A stretch of 64,000 nt of DNA from Ureibacillus galli (GTDB taxonomy: Bacteria; Bacillota; Bacilli; Bacillales_A; Planococcaceae): contig NZ_JACSQA010000001.1 in the NCBI RefSeq assembly GCF_014836845.1, positions 124,001 to 188,000 on the forward strand, given 5' to 3'. The position numbers and the translations under genes are program-made. The notes under the pieces were generated by a model. The model saw only the letters and a program-made list of their open reading frames with translations, ran no database searches and was not told the origin of the DNA. Of this stretch, positions 27,314-37,856 are shown in pieces. The first letter of the stretch is position 1, and the number at the start of each line of letters is the position of its first letter.

Positions 27314-28633
27314 CTATATTTTTTGTAAATATTGCTGCCGTTGATCCATCGGCACCATATTGCCACCGGTAGACCAAATTAGATGGGTTGCTTGTTCCAT
27401 TTTATTTAATAATTGATATCTATTTAAATATTGTTGCCCTCGTTTAAATAAACTAATGGGTCCGTAAACTCCTGCATGGGCAGATGGCTCTGCAAAAATT
27501 TGTTCAATTCCATTTAGCGCCCGTAAACTTTCAAATAAAAAGGTATCATCCACCGTATAACAGCCACTAATAATCGGCTCCATTATTTTCCCGACAAACT
27601 TTGAAGCCCTGCCAACAGCCAATCCATCTGCTTCTGTTTTATTATTTAACCCTATGTCAACAACAGAAATGTTATCATGCAAACCCGTCATCATACCGAT
27701 TAACATACAAGGGGATTGAAGAGGTTCACCAAAGAAAATATGTACATGTTCCCCATACAGTTGCTTTAATCCATAAGCAACTCCACCAGGACCTCCACCT
27801 ACACCACAAGGTAAATAAACAAATAACGGATGGTTGGCGTCAATTATTATATTCGCATCTTTCAATTGCTTTTGTAATCTCAAAGCTGCAACTGCATAAC
27901 CGGAAAATAAATCTTGTGAGTTTTCATCATCGATAAAATGACACTTCGGATCTAACTCTGCTTGTTTTCTTCCCTCTTCCACCGCTTTACTATAATCAGA
28001 GGCATATTCAATGACCTCTACACCTTTATGCCGTAGTAATTGTTTTTTCCATTCCTTTGCATCAGCAGACATGTGTACGGTTACTTGAAAGCCAAGCTTT
28101 GCTCCTATCATCCCAATGCTTAACCCTAAATTTCCGGTTGAACCGACCGCAATTTTATATTGATTAAAAAACTTTCTAAAAGATTCTGAATGAAAAATAG
28201 AATAATTATCTTCTAAACGGATCAATTGATGTTCTAAAGCAAGATGTTCTGCAAATTTTAATACTTCGTAAATTCCCCCTCTCGCCTTAATCGAACCAGA
28301 TATAGGCAAGGCGTGGTCACATTTTAACAATAATTTACCTTGAATGTTAACATCCCCTATATGCTGCATCCAGTGCCTTAAACTTGAAATATCTTTTATT
28401 TCCGATTCAATGATACCGTCACAATTTTCAGTTTCAGGAAAGGCAACTTTTAAATAGGACGAAAAACGTTTCAATCTTTGTTCCGCTTCTAATACTTTGT
28501 CAAAGGTGAAAGCTTCAACTAATTCATGTTCCTTTTCATACTGATTGAGCCATAAAACACACTTCAGCGAAGCCATTTCCTTTAATAGTGGATATTGTTG
28601 ATATAATTGATTCACCCGCTCCTTTTCCATCAT
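27314..28633 (-). CDS. dsdA: D-serine ammonia-lyase DsdA
   Basis: A 439-residue fold-type II PLP enzyme that deaminates D-serine to pyruvate and ammonia. The cofactor Lys lies in [14 protein letters not shown] near residue 115. [20 protein letters not shown] is the phosphate-binding region, [19 protein letters not shown] the glycine-rich loop, and [11 protein letters not shown] a C-terminal motif of DsdA. Its ATG overlaps the stop of the YqxD-family gene (ATGA) with GGAGGG upstream, so they are co-translated. It probably detoxifies or catabolises D-serine. Confidence 0.93.
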   Translation of the reverse strand: MMEKERVNQLYQQYPLLKEMASLKCVLWLNQYEKEHELVEAFTFDKVLEAEQRLKRFSSYLKVAFPETENCDGIIESEIKDISSLRHWMQHIGDVNIQGKLLLKCDHALPISGSIKARGGIYEVLKFAEHLALEHQLIRLEDNYSIFHSESFRKFFNQYKIAVGSTGNLGLSIGMIGAKLGFQVTVHMSADAKEWKKQLLRHKGVEVIEYASDYSKAVEEGRKQAELDPKCHFIDDENSQDLFSGYAVAALRLQKQLKDANIIIDANHPLFVYLPCGVGGGPGGVAYGLKQLYGEHVHIFFGEPLQSPCMLIGMMTGLHDNISVVDIGLNNKTEADGLAVGRASKFVGKIMEPIISGCYTVDDTFLFESLRALNGIEQIFAEPSAHAGVYGPISLFKRGQQYLNRYQLLNKMEQATHLIWSTGGNMVPMDQRQQYLQKI

Positions 28634-29094
28634 ATCCCTCCATTTCCTTTTGCTAATATAGCTTGTTTACAAATGCGTTGAAATGAATTTTCAAAGTTCA
28701 CATTATTTTGTTCTGTACGTTTTTTTGGCCCCTTTGTTCTCCCTCCAGCCCGTCTTACTTTTGCGTTTTCATATCGGATAGCTAACAACTGATCGATATT
28801 CTCTGACGTCATTTCTCTACCGTTTTGATCCACAACAAAGGCCCCTTTTGCTATACACATTGCTGCAAGACCATAATCTTGGGTAATGACAATATCATAT
28901 TTCTTTATGGCATTAACAAGTTTAAAATCTACCGAATCGGGTCCTTTTGGTACCATAACCGTTACCGCTTGGTCCCTTTCAATCCGATGAGATGTATCAC
29001 AAAATAATATTGGTTTTATATCGTACTGTGATGCGACAGATAAGGCTAAATCAATAACTGGACATGCATCTGCATCAATTAACAATTGTAAAAT
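28630..29094 (-). CDS. yqxD: YaiI/YqxD family (UPF0178) protein with probable ATT start
   Basis: A roughly 154-residue PIN-like fold protein of unknown role. [31 protein letters not shown] and [16 protein letters not shown] are family signatures. The first conventional start, TTG at 29085, lies 18 bases after AAAGGAGGGG and would leave only two residues before DADACP. An in-frame ATT at 29094 is 9 bases from AGGAGG and restores the usual length of the first strand, so I place the start there. Coupled to dsdA by a 4-base overlap. Confidence 0.82.
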   Translation of the reverse strand: MLQLLIDADACPVIDLALSVASQYDIKPILFCDTSHRIERDQAVTVMVPKGPDSVDFKLVNAIKKYDIVITQDYGLAAMCIAKGAFVVDQNGREMTSENIDQLLAIRYENAKVRRAGGRTKGPKKRTEQNNVNFENSFQRICKQAILAKGNGGI

Positions 29095-29193
29095 ATCCGT
29101 TCCCCTCCTTTTATAAAATCATTTTACATTGAATGATTCCATTATATTCTATCGAATTTAACAAATTAAATGTTCGAATTTTCACTCAATAGA

Positions 29194-29222
29194 TATTCAT
29201 AATGAAAAGTTTATGGTACAAT
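29194..29222 (+). promoter_or_regulatory. Possible extended -10 promoter of pepF
   Basis: TG at 29214 and TACAAT at 29217-29222 form an extended -10; the TATTCA 17 bases upstream is a weak -35. Transcription would begin about 28 bases before the ATG. Confidence 0.4.
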
Positions 29223-29256
29223 TTATTTCGACTACCGGAATAAGGGAGGAATAGGA

Positions 29257-31065
29257 ATGTTAAAAAGAAGCGAAGTAAAATTAGAAGAAACTTGGGATTT
29301 ATCCCCTCTTTTTGAAACAGAACAAGCTTTTGAAGAAGCAATAAAAACCGTTCTTGAAATATCCAATCAAATGGAAGAAGAATTTAAAGGGAAAATCGAT
29401 AATGCAAAGCAAGTTGTATCCGTTCTAACAGCTTATCAAAACCTATACGAAAAAATGGTGCCAATTTCTACCTACTCAAGCCTCTCACTAAGTGAAGATC
29501 AAACAAATGATGAAGCACAAATGCGTTCAGCTAAGGTAGGGCAACATTATTCAAAAATTAGCGCCCAACTTTCATTCATTACAAGTGAACTTCTACAATT
29601 GAATGAAGACGTTCTAACAGAGGCTAAAAAGTTAGCACCTCAATTTAAACATTACATTGACGACGTATTACGTCAAAAACCTTATCAATTACACCCAGAG
29701 GCAGAAAAAGCTTTAGCTGCTTTCGGTTCTACCTTTAACGGACCTTACGAATTGTATAATACGACAAAATTAGTAGATATGAAGTTTGACAATTTTGAAG
29801 TAAATGGTGAAAGTTATCCACTTAGCTACAATTCCTTTGAAGGTGATTGGGAATTGGAAAGTGATACAGCGATTCGCCGAGCTGCATTCGAAGCTTTCTC
29901 TAGTAAGCTTCGTGATTATCAACATACAACAGCTAAAACTTATGACAATCATTTAAAAATTGAAAAAACAGATGCTGATTTACGTGGTTTCAATTCTGTT
30001 TTTGATGCACTGTTATTTGATCAAAAGGTTGATCGCGAACTATATAACCGTCAAATTGATCTAATTACAACAGAATTAGCTCCACATATGCGCCGCTATG
30101 CGAAGCTGTTACAAAAAGTACATGGATTAGAGAAAATGACTTTTGCGGATTTAAAGATTTCCTTAGACCCAACATATGAACCAAAAATTTCAATCGAGGA
30201 ATCGCGCCAATACATGCTCGACGGATTAGCAGTGATGGGTGAAGATTATCAAAACATGTTAAACCGCTCCTTCGATGAGCGTTGGATTGATTTTGCCCAA
30301 AATCAAGGTAAATCAACAGGTGCTTTCTGTTCTAGCCCATATGGTTATCATCCATACATTTTAATCTCATGGACGAGCCGTATGAACGAAGTATTTGTTT
30401 TAGCCCACGAATTAGGTCATGCTGGTCATTTCTATTTAGCTCATAGCGAACAAAACATATTCAATTCACGACCTTCTTTATACTTTATTGAAGCACCTTC
30501 TACAATGAATGAAATGTTGATGGCTAATCATTTACTTGCGAATTCAAATGATCCTCGATTTAAACGTTGGGTTATTTCAACAATTGTCGCTCGTACTTAT
30601 TATCATAATTTCGTTACCCATTTACTTGAAGCTGCTTACCAACGTAAAGTGTATGAGATTATCGATGAAGGTGGTAGTGTGAACGCATCGATTTTAAATC
30701 AAATTAAACGAAATGTACTAGAAGAATTCTGGGGTGACTCCGTTGAAATTACGGAGGGTGCAGAGCTTACATGGATGCGTCAGCCTCACTATTATATGGG
30801 CTTATACCCATACACTTACTCAGCTGGTCTAACAATTGCTACTCAAGTTTCACAACGAATTCTTCAAGAAGGCGAAACGGCAGTACAAGATTGGATTAAA
30901 GTATTAAAAACTGGTGGAACAAAAACTCCTGTAGAACTTGCTAAAATGGCTGGTGTCGATATTACAACTGATCAACCTTTAAAAGATACGATTGCATATA
31001 TCGGCTCTTTAATTGACCAACTTGAACAATTAACAAACGAATTAGTTGAGGAAACAAAAGCATAA
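29257..31065 (+). CDS. pepF: Oligoendopeptidase F (M3B) PepF
   Basis: A 602-residue cytosolic zinc metallopeptidase that degrades oligopeptides. The zinc site is HELGHAGHF (His 384 and 388, catalytic Glu 385), with the third ligand Glu in FIEAPSTMNEMLMA about 30 residues later. It opens with ETWDLSPLFETEQAFEEAI, as is usual for PepF. The Tyr-rich C-terminal motif QPHYYMGLYPYTYSAGL is also characteristic. GGGAGG precedes the ATG and a strong terminator follows. Confidence 0.95.
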   Translation: MLKRSEVKLEETWDLSPLFETEQAFEEAIKTVLEISNQMEEEFKGKIDNAKQVVSVLTAYQNLYEKMVPISTYSSLSLSEDQTNDEAQMRSAKVGQHYSKISAQLSFITSELLQLNEDVLTEAKKLAPQFKHYIDDVLRQKPYQLHPEAEKALAAFGSTFNGPYELYNTTKLVDMKFDNFEVNGESYPLSYNSFEGDWELESDTAIRRAAFEAFSSKLRDYQHTTAKTYDNHLKIEKTDADLRGFNSVFDALLFDQKVDRELYNRQIDLITTELAPHMRRYAKLLQKVHGLEKMTFADLKISLDPTYEPKISIEESRQYMLDGLAVMGEDYQNMLNRSFDERWIDFAQNQGKSTGAFCSSPYGYHPYILISWTSRMNEVFVLAHELGHAGHFYLAHSEQNIFNSRPSLYFIEAPSTMNEMLMANHLLANSNDPRFKRWVISTIVARTYYHNFVTHLLEAAYQRKVYEIIDEGGSVNASILNQIKRNVLEEFWGDSVEITEGAELTWMRQPHYYMGLYPYTYSAGLTIATQVSQRILQEGETAVQDWIKVLKTGGTKTPVELAKMAGVDITTDQPLKDTIAYIGSLIDQLEQLTNELVEETKA

Positions 31066-31067
31066 TG

Positions 31068-31119
31068 AAAAAAGACTACACGGGTCTATTTGAAAAAATA
31101 GATCCTGTAGTCTTTTTTT
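31068..31119. terminator. Bidirectional terminator between pepF and the malic enzyme gene
   Basis: AAAAAAGACTACA..GGTCTATTT pairs with AAATAGATCC.TGTAGTCTTTTTTTT around an A-rich loop. Confidence 0.9.
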
Positions 31120-32327
31120 TAAATTACTATTTCGCTATTTAATGACTGTTTGTATAAAGTAGATACCCCTGTTTGAATAGCTGTTTTCCCCACCGCTTGT
31201 GCCACGACTTGAGCTACTCGTTCATCCATCGATTTTGGAATAATAAAGTCCTCACTTAACTCTTCATCAGAAACTAACGAAGCAATCGCTTCGACTGCGG
31301 CTAACTTCATTTCTTCATTAATGGCAGTTGCTCTTACGTCTAAGGCACCTCTAAATATCCCTGGAAAAGCTAACATATTATTTACTTGATTTGGATAATC
31401 TGAACGTCCTGTTCCAATTACACGAACTCCCCAAGCCTTTGCATTTTCATAGGTGATTTCTGGATTTGGATTTGCCAAGGCAAATACGATGGAATCAGCA
31501 TTCATTAATTGAATATGCTCTTTTGTCAATAAATTAGCTACTGAAACGCCAATAAATACATCTGCCCCAATTAATGCATCAAGAAGACTGCCTTGTAAAT
31601 TTTCAGGATTCGTTAAATGGGCGATTTTTTCTTTCATTGGATTCATTCCAGTTGGTCGACCACTATAAATAATGCCCTTTGTATCACAAATAACGACATT
31701 GTTAAATCCTAAATGTAGTAAAATACGTAATATGGCAATACCAGCTGCTCCTGCCCCATTAATGACAATTTTCATCTGTTCTATTTTTTTACCGACTAAT
31801 TTCATCGCGTTCAATAATCCAGCACCTACCACGATTGCTGTTCCATGTTGATCATCGTGAAAAACCGGAATATTACACTCATTTCGTAATCGTTCTTCAA
31901 TTTCAAAACAACGTGGCGCCGAAATATCTTCTAAATTAATCGCTCCAAAGGTTGGGGAAATGAGTTTTACCGTTTGAACAATTTCATCAACATCCTTTGT
32001 ATTTAAACAAATTGGCACCGCATCGACATTACTAAATCTTTTTAGTAACAATGCTTTACCTTCCATAACCGGTAATGATGCCTCTGGTCCAATATCTCCT
32101 AGTCCGAGCACTGCTGAACCATCCGTTACCACCGCCACAAGATTCCCCTTCATAGTGTAGTCATAAACAGTGGATGGATCTTGTTGAATTTCTAAACATG
32201 GTGCTGCAACTCCTGGCGAATAAGCTAAACTTAAATCGTACGTATCCTTTAATGGTACTTTTGATCGAATCTCCATTTTCCCTTTATATTGACTGTGCAT
32301 TTCAATTGATTTTTTCATTAAATCCAT
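31119..32327 (-). CDS. NAD(P)-dependent malic enzyme
   Basis: A 402-residue short-form malic enzyme, decarboxylating malate to pyruvate. [15 protein letters not shown] and [29 protein letters not shown] form the substrate region, [14 protein letters not shown] and [11 protein letters not shown] supply metal ligands, and [12 protein letters not shown] is the dinucleotide loop. It is closest in feel to B. subtilis YtsJ/MleA. I use ATG 32327 ([11 protein letters not shown]) behind AAAGGGTGGG; an upstream ATG at 32390 would add 21 unsupported residues. Monocistronic. Confidence 0.92.
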   Translation of the reverse strand: MDLMKKSIEMHSQYKGKMEIRSKVPLKDTYDLSLAYSPGVAAPCLEIQQDPSTVYDYTMKGNLVAVVTDGSAVLGLGDIGPEASLPVMEGKALLLKRFSNVDAVPICLNTKDVDEIVQTVKLISPTFGAINLEDISAPRCFEIEERLRNECNIPVFHDDQHGTAIVVGAGLLNAMKLVGKKIEQMKIVINGAGAAGIAILRILLHLGFNNVVICDTKGIIYSGRPTGMNPMKEKIAHLTNPENLQGSLLDALIGADVFIGVSVANLLTKEHIQLMNADSIVFALANPNPEITYENAKAWGVRVIGTGRSDYPNQVNNMLAFPGIFRGALDVRATAINEEMKLAAVEAIASLVSDEELSEDFIIPKSMDERVAQVVAQAVGKTAIQTGVSTLYKQSLNSEIVI

Positions 32328-32789
32328 TATACCCACCCTTTCCAAATTCCAAATTGGTTTATATAGTTTTGAATAATATCGCTTTAACAAAACAGAGTCA
32401 ACAAAAAGTAGCGATAATTCGTATATTAAATTGAAAAAACGTTATTATTGCAATGATAATTGCATTTGCTCATTTTTTCACAACTGTAATTTCCATCAAT
32501 TTTTCCAATATTTTTGTTTTATTAATATAATATTTGAAACCCCTTACTTTTTAGAAAATACGATTTCATTGAATCCAATTGTGTGAAATAAAACACGTAT
32601 TACTTTATCAATCGTAATATGAAAACTTTCACAATGTCTTCTGCTCAAAATTTCACAAAGGAAATCTGTTCGTTCACATTTTTGTCACAAATTTCATTTA
32701 GCCATTTATCTTTACTGTTCATTTAGGATGAATATTTCTCTGTTTTTGATTCAAAATTATCAATGTTATTTGTTTCGTATGAAATAAAA
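32328..32789. other. Long intergenic region upstream of the malic enzyme gene
   Basis: About 460 AT-rich bases with no credible ORF. A perfect 16-base dyad TGCAATGATAATTGCA (32449-32464) lies 122 bases before the malic enzyme start and could be an operator. A cluster of TTTCACA/TGTCACA-like words lies at 32620-32700 without obvious structure. Confidence 0.45.
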
Positions 32790-32820
32790 AACAGCACTCT
32801 TTAAAAATAAGAGTGCTGTG
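32790..32820 (-). terminator. Terminator of the dynA-sulfurtransferase-membrane protein operon
   Basis: CAGCACTCTT/AAGAGTGCTG stem followed on the minus strand by TTTTTTATTT, 60 bases after the last stop codon. Confidence 0.85.
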
Positions 32821-32879
32821 GATAATAAATTTCTCTCTATTCACTTACAAGTCGATATGATTCTTCTTAACAGAATTTC

Positions 32880-33245
32880 TTAATGGATAAAAGGTGCCAA
32901 GACGAAAAGGAGAATCGAAAAGGAAATAAGTGATCCACTTACCTTTTTGGAAAGTTTCGTTTTCCCTCTCCCATCATAAAACCAACCTGAAAACTGAAGT
33001 TTATTTCTATACAATACGAAAAGTAATATGAAAATCGCTATTCCTACTAAAAAAGCTCCATTTGTATTCGTAATATCTACAGAAAATAGTCGATAAACAA
33101 TATTCATAATAGCACTCATAATACTACCAAGAATTAAACATACCGCTAAAATTCGAATCAATTCCAAAATGACTTTCAAAATGTCTTTTCTCCTTTGCAA
33201 AGCGACATAATTCTCCGGCAAATGTTTCAATTCCACTTGCCGCAC
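32880..33245 (-). CDS. Small hypothetical membrane protein
   Basis: A 121-residue protein I do not recognise. An N-terminal basic, amphipathic stretch (QRRKDILKVILELIR) leads into three predicted membrane segments: LAVCLILGSIMSAIMNIVY, GAFLVGIAIFILLFVLY and SLISFSILLFVLAPFIH. A hydrophilic loop (DGRGKTKLSKK) lies between the second and third. It starts at GTG 33245, 15 bases behind the sulfurtransferase stop and without a strong ribosome binding site. It looks like the third gene of the dynA operon, so a membrane-linked role is possible. Confidence 0.65.
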   Translation of the reverse strand: MRQVELKHLPENYVALQRRKDILKVILELIRILAVCLILGSIMSAIMNIVYRLFSVDITNTNGAFLVGIAIFILLFVLYRNKLQFSGWFYDGRGKTKLSKKVSGSLISFSILLFVLAPFIH

Positions 33246-33260
33246 ACAACAATTCCAAGT

Positions 33261-34067
33261 TTATTTATTTTCTCCAGTTTCTATCTCATATTGTGTAATC
33301 CAATCACTATAACTACCGACATATAATTTTAAATCTTCATAACCTAAATCAGCTAACACGGCATATAAAGGAGATGCCGTCACACCCGAACCACAATAAA
33401 CAACAATTTGCTTATCCTTTTGTACTTGTTGTTGTAAGCTTTCGTTCCCACGAAGGAATGCTCCTTCTTTTAATTGTTCCCAATCAAAATTTTTCGCAGT
33501 CGGAATATGACCTGCTACCTTATCAATCGTCTCCATTTCGCCCAAATAACGCACCTTTGCCCGGGCATCTAATAGAATCGCTTTATCAACACCATCTACA
33601 ATCCTTTTCACATCTTGTCTTGATGCATAGATGGAATCGTTCCAGGTAATTGAAAGCTGTGACGATGGAAAAACAGAGGCTACAGAGGATAGCTGCCAAC
33701 CTGCTTCGATTAACGCATCATAGCCCCCATTGACAATAAAGACATTGGGAAAATTCGCATATTTTAACATCCACCATGCTCGAGCAGCAAAAGGAGCACC
33801 ACCTTGGTCATAAATATAAATTGTATCTTCATAATTTAATCCAGATGTTTCGAATAAATTTTGTAGTTTTTCCTTCGAAGGCATCGGATGGCGCCCTTCT
33901 GTTTTTGACATATCCGATAAATCCCGTTCCAAATCCCAGAAAAGCGCGTCCTTAACATGACCCTCTTCAAATACCTTTTGTCCCCAAAGCTTATCTTGCA
34001 AATTAAAACGCGTATCGATGAATCGTCCCTTTGTGACTTTTGAAGCATCAATAAACACATTCCCCAT
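33261..34067 (-). CDS. Rhodanese-type sulfurtransferase (3-mercaptopyruvate type)
   Basis: A 268-residue tandem rhodanese-domain protein. The N-terminal inactive domain contains FIDTRFNLQD and YIYDQGGAPFAARAWWML. The C-terminal domain carries the active-site loop VYCGSGVTASPLYAVL, whose CGSGVT form is typical of mercaptopyruvate sulfurtransferases rather than thiosulfate ones. Its ATG directly follows the dynA stop (TAGATG), using a GGAGG inside the end of dynA. No signal peptide, so cytosolic. Confidence 0.9.
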   Translation of the reverse strand: MGNVFIDASKVTKGRFIDTRFNLQDKLWGQKVFEEGHVKDALFWDLERDLSDMSKTEGRHPMPSKEKLQNLFETSGLNYEDTIYIYDQGGAPFAARAWWMLKYANFPNVFIVNGGYDALIEAGWQLSSVASVFPSSQLSITWNDSIYASRQDVKRIVDGVDKAILLDARAKVRYLGEMETIDKVAGHIPTAKNFDWEQLKEGAFLRGNESLQQQVQKDKQIVVYCGSGVTASPLYAVLADLGYEDLKLYVGSYSDWITQYEIETGENK

Positions 34068-37000
34068 CTACTTTACCTCCATCTTTTGCAATTCCGCATA
34101 AATCGATTTCCAAGACGCTAAACGGCTTTCTTCTTCTAGTAATAAACGTTCTGTTTCAATTTGATTTAACGCTTGTTTCAATAAATGATCGTTTAATTCC
34201 TTAGATTTTGAATCAATTAACGAAGTAGCCCATTGCAAAATTTGTTCCTTTTCATAATCTAAGTAATTTTGTGCATCAGGTTTCGTTAATTCTTCTAAAG
34301 CTACTTTTAATTGTTCCTTTTCATTTTTCTCAAAGAACGATTTTGCATTTTTAAAGTACGATTTTACCGATGCATATTTTTTCTCATCTTCAAATGGCCC
34401 TTTAAAATCTAATAAACTTGGTTCTTCAGTTTCAAAAGAAATAAAGGAGAAACTCGAGTTTAATTCTTTTAAAGATCTTACTTCATCTTTAAATCGCTCC
34501 TGAATACGTTTTTGAATAAATTGAGCTAAACGGAAGTTTGTAACCCGAAGCTCTTGGGCAAAATCAAATCTTAATGCATGGATTGTCTCCTTTAACGCTT
34601 GCTCTAACGCAGCTTGTGCTGGTTTAGACGAAAAAGCTGAAGGATTATATGATTCTCTAAAGAAATCCGGATATCGGTAGTAAACCCTTTGCATAACGTA
34701 ATAAAGAAGTTCATCCAACTCTTGCTTCATATCGCTTTTTAACATGCTCGTAGATGCACTACGATACGTTTTTTCTATATGTTGTTCCAGCTCTTTTAAT
34801 TCCTTTAACCGATCATCTTTTCGTTTTAAATTCTCTTCTGTTTGAGCTATTAAGTCAAATAGTCGTTGCTGTGTTTTTTCAACTTCCTCGTGTAATGCTT
34901 GTACTGCAATAGAGGCCAGTTCTTCATTTAAAAAATGATGGAACGACTCTTCAAACGGTTCCATACCCGAATGGAATTCGGCACCTTCCACTTTTTCTTT
35001 AAGAGCAAGTAAGCTTGAAACACCAAATAATTTTGGGAATCGAATACCAAACCGTTGAAGTTCCGTTTTTACATAATTTTTAACATCCTCTTCTTCTTCC
35101 TTAGTAGATGCAAGATCAATAGCGTTGACGATAAAGAACATTTTATCTAATTCAAAAGCATCCTTAACTCGTCCTAATTGAATTAAAAATTCTCGGTCAG
35201 CTTTTGCAAAGGCATGATTGTAATACGTAATAAACAAAATTGCATCTGCATTTCGAATATAGTCAAATGCAACTCCCGTATGGCGAGCATTAATAGAGTC
35301 TGCCCCTGGGGTATCAACCAGAGTAACGCCCATCCGAGTTAAAGGACTATCATAGTAAAAATCAATATTATCAACAAAGCAAGAACGACTCTCTTCTGCA
35401 ACAAAACGTTCAAACTCTTCACGGTTTACTCGTAAAGTTTGTCCTAACTGAGATTCATACGTTTTGAAACCATGGGCAAAAGCACGAATAAAGGATTTGT
35501 GTACATTGAGACGTTCATCGGATAATTGTACTGCAATCCCTTCTTCTGCACGTTCAAATGCTTCTTGTAAAGAATGGACCGTCAAACCGATTGCTTCATA
35601 AGAACTCCGAATATCTTCTAGTAACTGTTCTGCCGTTTTCAATTGAACATCTGCTGTTTCATGAGGATGTTCATTCGTTACTGGGCGAATTTTATTAATG
35701 GCAGCTGTCGTTGGATTCGGTGATACAGGTAACACTTTAGCACCCATTAATGCATTGGAGAAACTCGATTTCCCCGCGCTAAATGCACCAAATAATGCGA
35801 TGGTAAAATCTTTTTTCTCTAAACGTTCAACCTTCTTCATTAAAAATTGAGCAACTTCTTCAAAGCCATCAACTTTTTTCACAGCATTGGCTGTTCGAAT
35901 AGCAGCTTGAATCACTTCACCACTTTTTTCATTATAATGGGCTGTTTGTTGTATTGGCGCAGTTTCTTCTTCCTTATCAGACTCTTTTACAACAAGCATT
36001 GAAGGATCGAATGGTCGAATATCTTTCAATGATTGCTCATAACTCTCCTGCCATGCTTTGTATTGGTTGGAAGCACCATTACGTGTATTTTTCGTTGCAG
36101 TTTTAATTTCTTTTTCAGCAAACTGTTTTTGTTTATCTACTTTCAAAATCGATTGAATTGCTTCTACTTTTTCTTCCAATACTTTTAACTTTGCCTTTAC
36201 TGGCGCAGAAAGTTGTTTAGAGGCATCTGCCAATACGTCCCCTTGTTGGTCTCTCCAAATTTCCGTTGCTTCAATGAAATATCTTTTCGTTGCTTCCGCT
36301 ACTCGGTTGGCAAAGTTAAGAACGGCATCACCAGTTACTAACGAATCCTTTTTCACCTGCTCTTCAATTAACGAAAATGGTACATCAAATGCCATGGAAT
36401 CGATTTTACTAGCCCGTTCATCTGTTAGAACACCAACATCTTTTAAAGATTGTTTCATTAAACTTTTTAAATGGCCAATAATTTGTGATTGTAAAATGAC
36501 TTTATATTGTTCAAATACATCTTGAACACGGCGATTTCTTTCTTCTTCTGTTTTCTTCTTCGCAGAAAAAAGACCGCCGACTTTAAATCCTTGTTGGGTA
36601 CTTTCAAGATATAAACGTAATTTCTCACGGAAATCAGCTGGGATGATAGCCGCATTTGAAAGTAACTCTTTACTTTTCTCTTTAAAGGATTCATTCCAGT
36701 TTTCAATGGAGAATAGTTCTGTTTGAAGCTTTAACTTTTCATATTGTTCTAATATATCCTGATGGTTTTCCCATTCTTCATCACTTAAAACATTTTCAGA
36801 ATCAGCTAATAACTGTTGTTTTTCTTCCTCTAAATAATGGATATGTTCATTTTGTAATTTTAATAAAGTATTTTCCGCAGTATCAACTAACTGCTCTTTC
36901 CAATCCTTCATTGAATCCATCACAATTTTTTTCACCGTTTCAAAATCGTTATGAGGATGTTCAAATTCCCGTAATGAAGTGAAAAAGACCCCTTTAGGTA

Positions 37001-37691
37001 CAACGCCCCATGCCGCAAAAGATTGATGAACAGACTGTTTAAAATCTTCAAATGAAAGCTCATTATCTTTATGTTTATCAATTTGGTTAACAATTAAGTA
37101 TACATTTGGATTGTATTTCATTAATTGCTTTGTAAATTGGAAATTCAGCTCGGATTGAACATGATTATAATCCATTGTATAGAATACGACATCAGCAATA
37201 TGAAGTGCTGACTCTGTCGACATAGCATGAGCATCATCGGTAGAGTCAACTCCTGGGGTATCCATTACAGTGACCCCTAAAGGTAAAGTGGAATCTCGAT
37301 GACCTATTTCAATTTGAGATACAAGCTCACCGTTTTTACTTAACTCTTTAACCGTTTTAAAGTCATAACCTGCTTCAAATTTCACTGGTTTTTCATGATG
37401 CATATAAACAATGGCATAATCCTCTTCCGATTTATGCACTTTAACGATATTTGCACTCGTAGGAATAGGACTAGCTGCTAATATGTCTTCACCTGACAAC
37501 GCATTGATCATACTCGACTTTCCTGCTGAAAAGTGACCTGCGAATCCAATGACATATTCTTTTTGTAACAGTTTACGGGCGAATAGATGAAGTTTTTCCA
37601 TCCGTTCCGTATCTTCATTATTTTTATAAATTATGTATTGTACAGCGGATTGCTGTAATAACTTCTCAATTTTTTCATCAAAAGAACTCAT
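34068..37691 (-). CDS. dynA: Bacterial dynamin with two fused GTPase units, DynA
   Basis: A 1207-residue dynamin-like protein made of two tandem dynamin units, as in B. subtilis DynA (YpbR, about 1190 residues). G1 motifs are GHFSAGKSSMINAL near residue 57 and GAFSAGKSSFSNAL near residue 640. Matching G3 motifs are VMDTPGVDSTDD and LVDTPGADSINA, and G4-like motifs VNQIDKHK and VNAIDLAS. Long helical stalks follow each GTPase. DynA tethers and fuses membranes and supports resistance to membrane stress and phage. The first gene of a three-gene operon. Confidence 0.94.
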   Translation of the reverse strand: MSSFDEKIEKLLQQSAVQYIIYKNNEDTERMEKLHLFARKLLQKEYVIGFAGHFSAGKSSMINALSGEDILAASPIPTSANIVKVHKSEEDYAIVYMHHEKPVKFEAGYDFKTVKELSKNGELVSQIEIGHRDSTLPLGVTVMDTPGVDSTDDAHAMSTESALHIADVVFYTMDYNHVQSELNFQFTKQLMKYNPNVYLIVNQIDKHKDNELSFEDFKQSVHQSFAAWGVVPKGVFFTSLREFEHPHNDFETVKKIVMDSMKDWKEQLVDTAENTLLKLQNEHIHYLEEEKQQLLADSENVLSDEEWENHQDILEQYEKLKLQTELFSIENWNESFKEKSKELLSNAAIIPADFREKLRLYLESTQQGFKVGGLFSAKKKTEEERNRRVQDVFEQYKVILQSQIIGHLKSLMKQSLKDVGVLTDERASKIDSMAFDVPFSLIEEQVKKDSLVTGDAVLNFANRVAEATKRYFIEATEIWRDQQGDVLADASKQLSAPVKAKLKVLEEKVEAIQSILKVDKQKQFAEKEIKTATKNTRNGASNQYKAWQESYEQSLKDIRPFDPSMLVVKESDKEEETAPIQQTAHYNEKSGEVIQAAIRTANAVKKVDGFEEVAQFLMKKVERLEKKDFTIALFGAFSAGKSSFSNALMGAKVLPVSPNPTTAAINKIRPVTNEHPHETADVQLKTAEQLLEDIRSSYEAIGLTVHSLQEAFERAEEGIAVQLSDERLNVHKSFIRAFAHGFKTYESQLGQTLRVNREEFERFVAEESRSCFVDNIDFYYDSPLTRMGVTLVDTPGADSINARHTGVAFDYIRNADAILFITYYNHAFAKADREFLIQLGRVKDAFELDKMFFIVNAIDLASTKEEEEDVKNYVKTELQRFGIRFPKLFGVSSLLALKEKVEGAEFHSGMEPFEESFHHFLNEELASIAVQALHEEVEKTQQRLFDLIAQTEENLKRKDDRLKELKELEQHIEKTYRSASTSMLKSDMKQELDELLYYVMQRVYYRYPDFFRESYNPSAFSSKPAQAALEQALKETIHALRFDFAQELRVTNFRLAQFIQKRIQERFKDEVRSLKELNSSFSFISFETEEPSLLDFKGPFEDEKKYASVKSYFKNAKSFFEKNEKEQLKVALEELTKPDAQNYLDYEKEQILQWATSLIDSKSKELNDHLLKQALNQIETERLLLEEESRLASWKSIYAELQKMEVK

Positions 37692-37856
37692 GCAAATAAT
37701 TGCCCCTTTGTCTCATTTTTGTCACAATTATATACTATCATAATAAAAAAGACAAAATTCGCTATAGAATTGAACAGAAAGGGAATTTTTTTCACATACA
37801 AAATAGGAGGTTAGAAATGACGATGATATTGGGGTAATCAGGAGAAGGAGTTTGCT

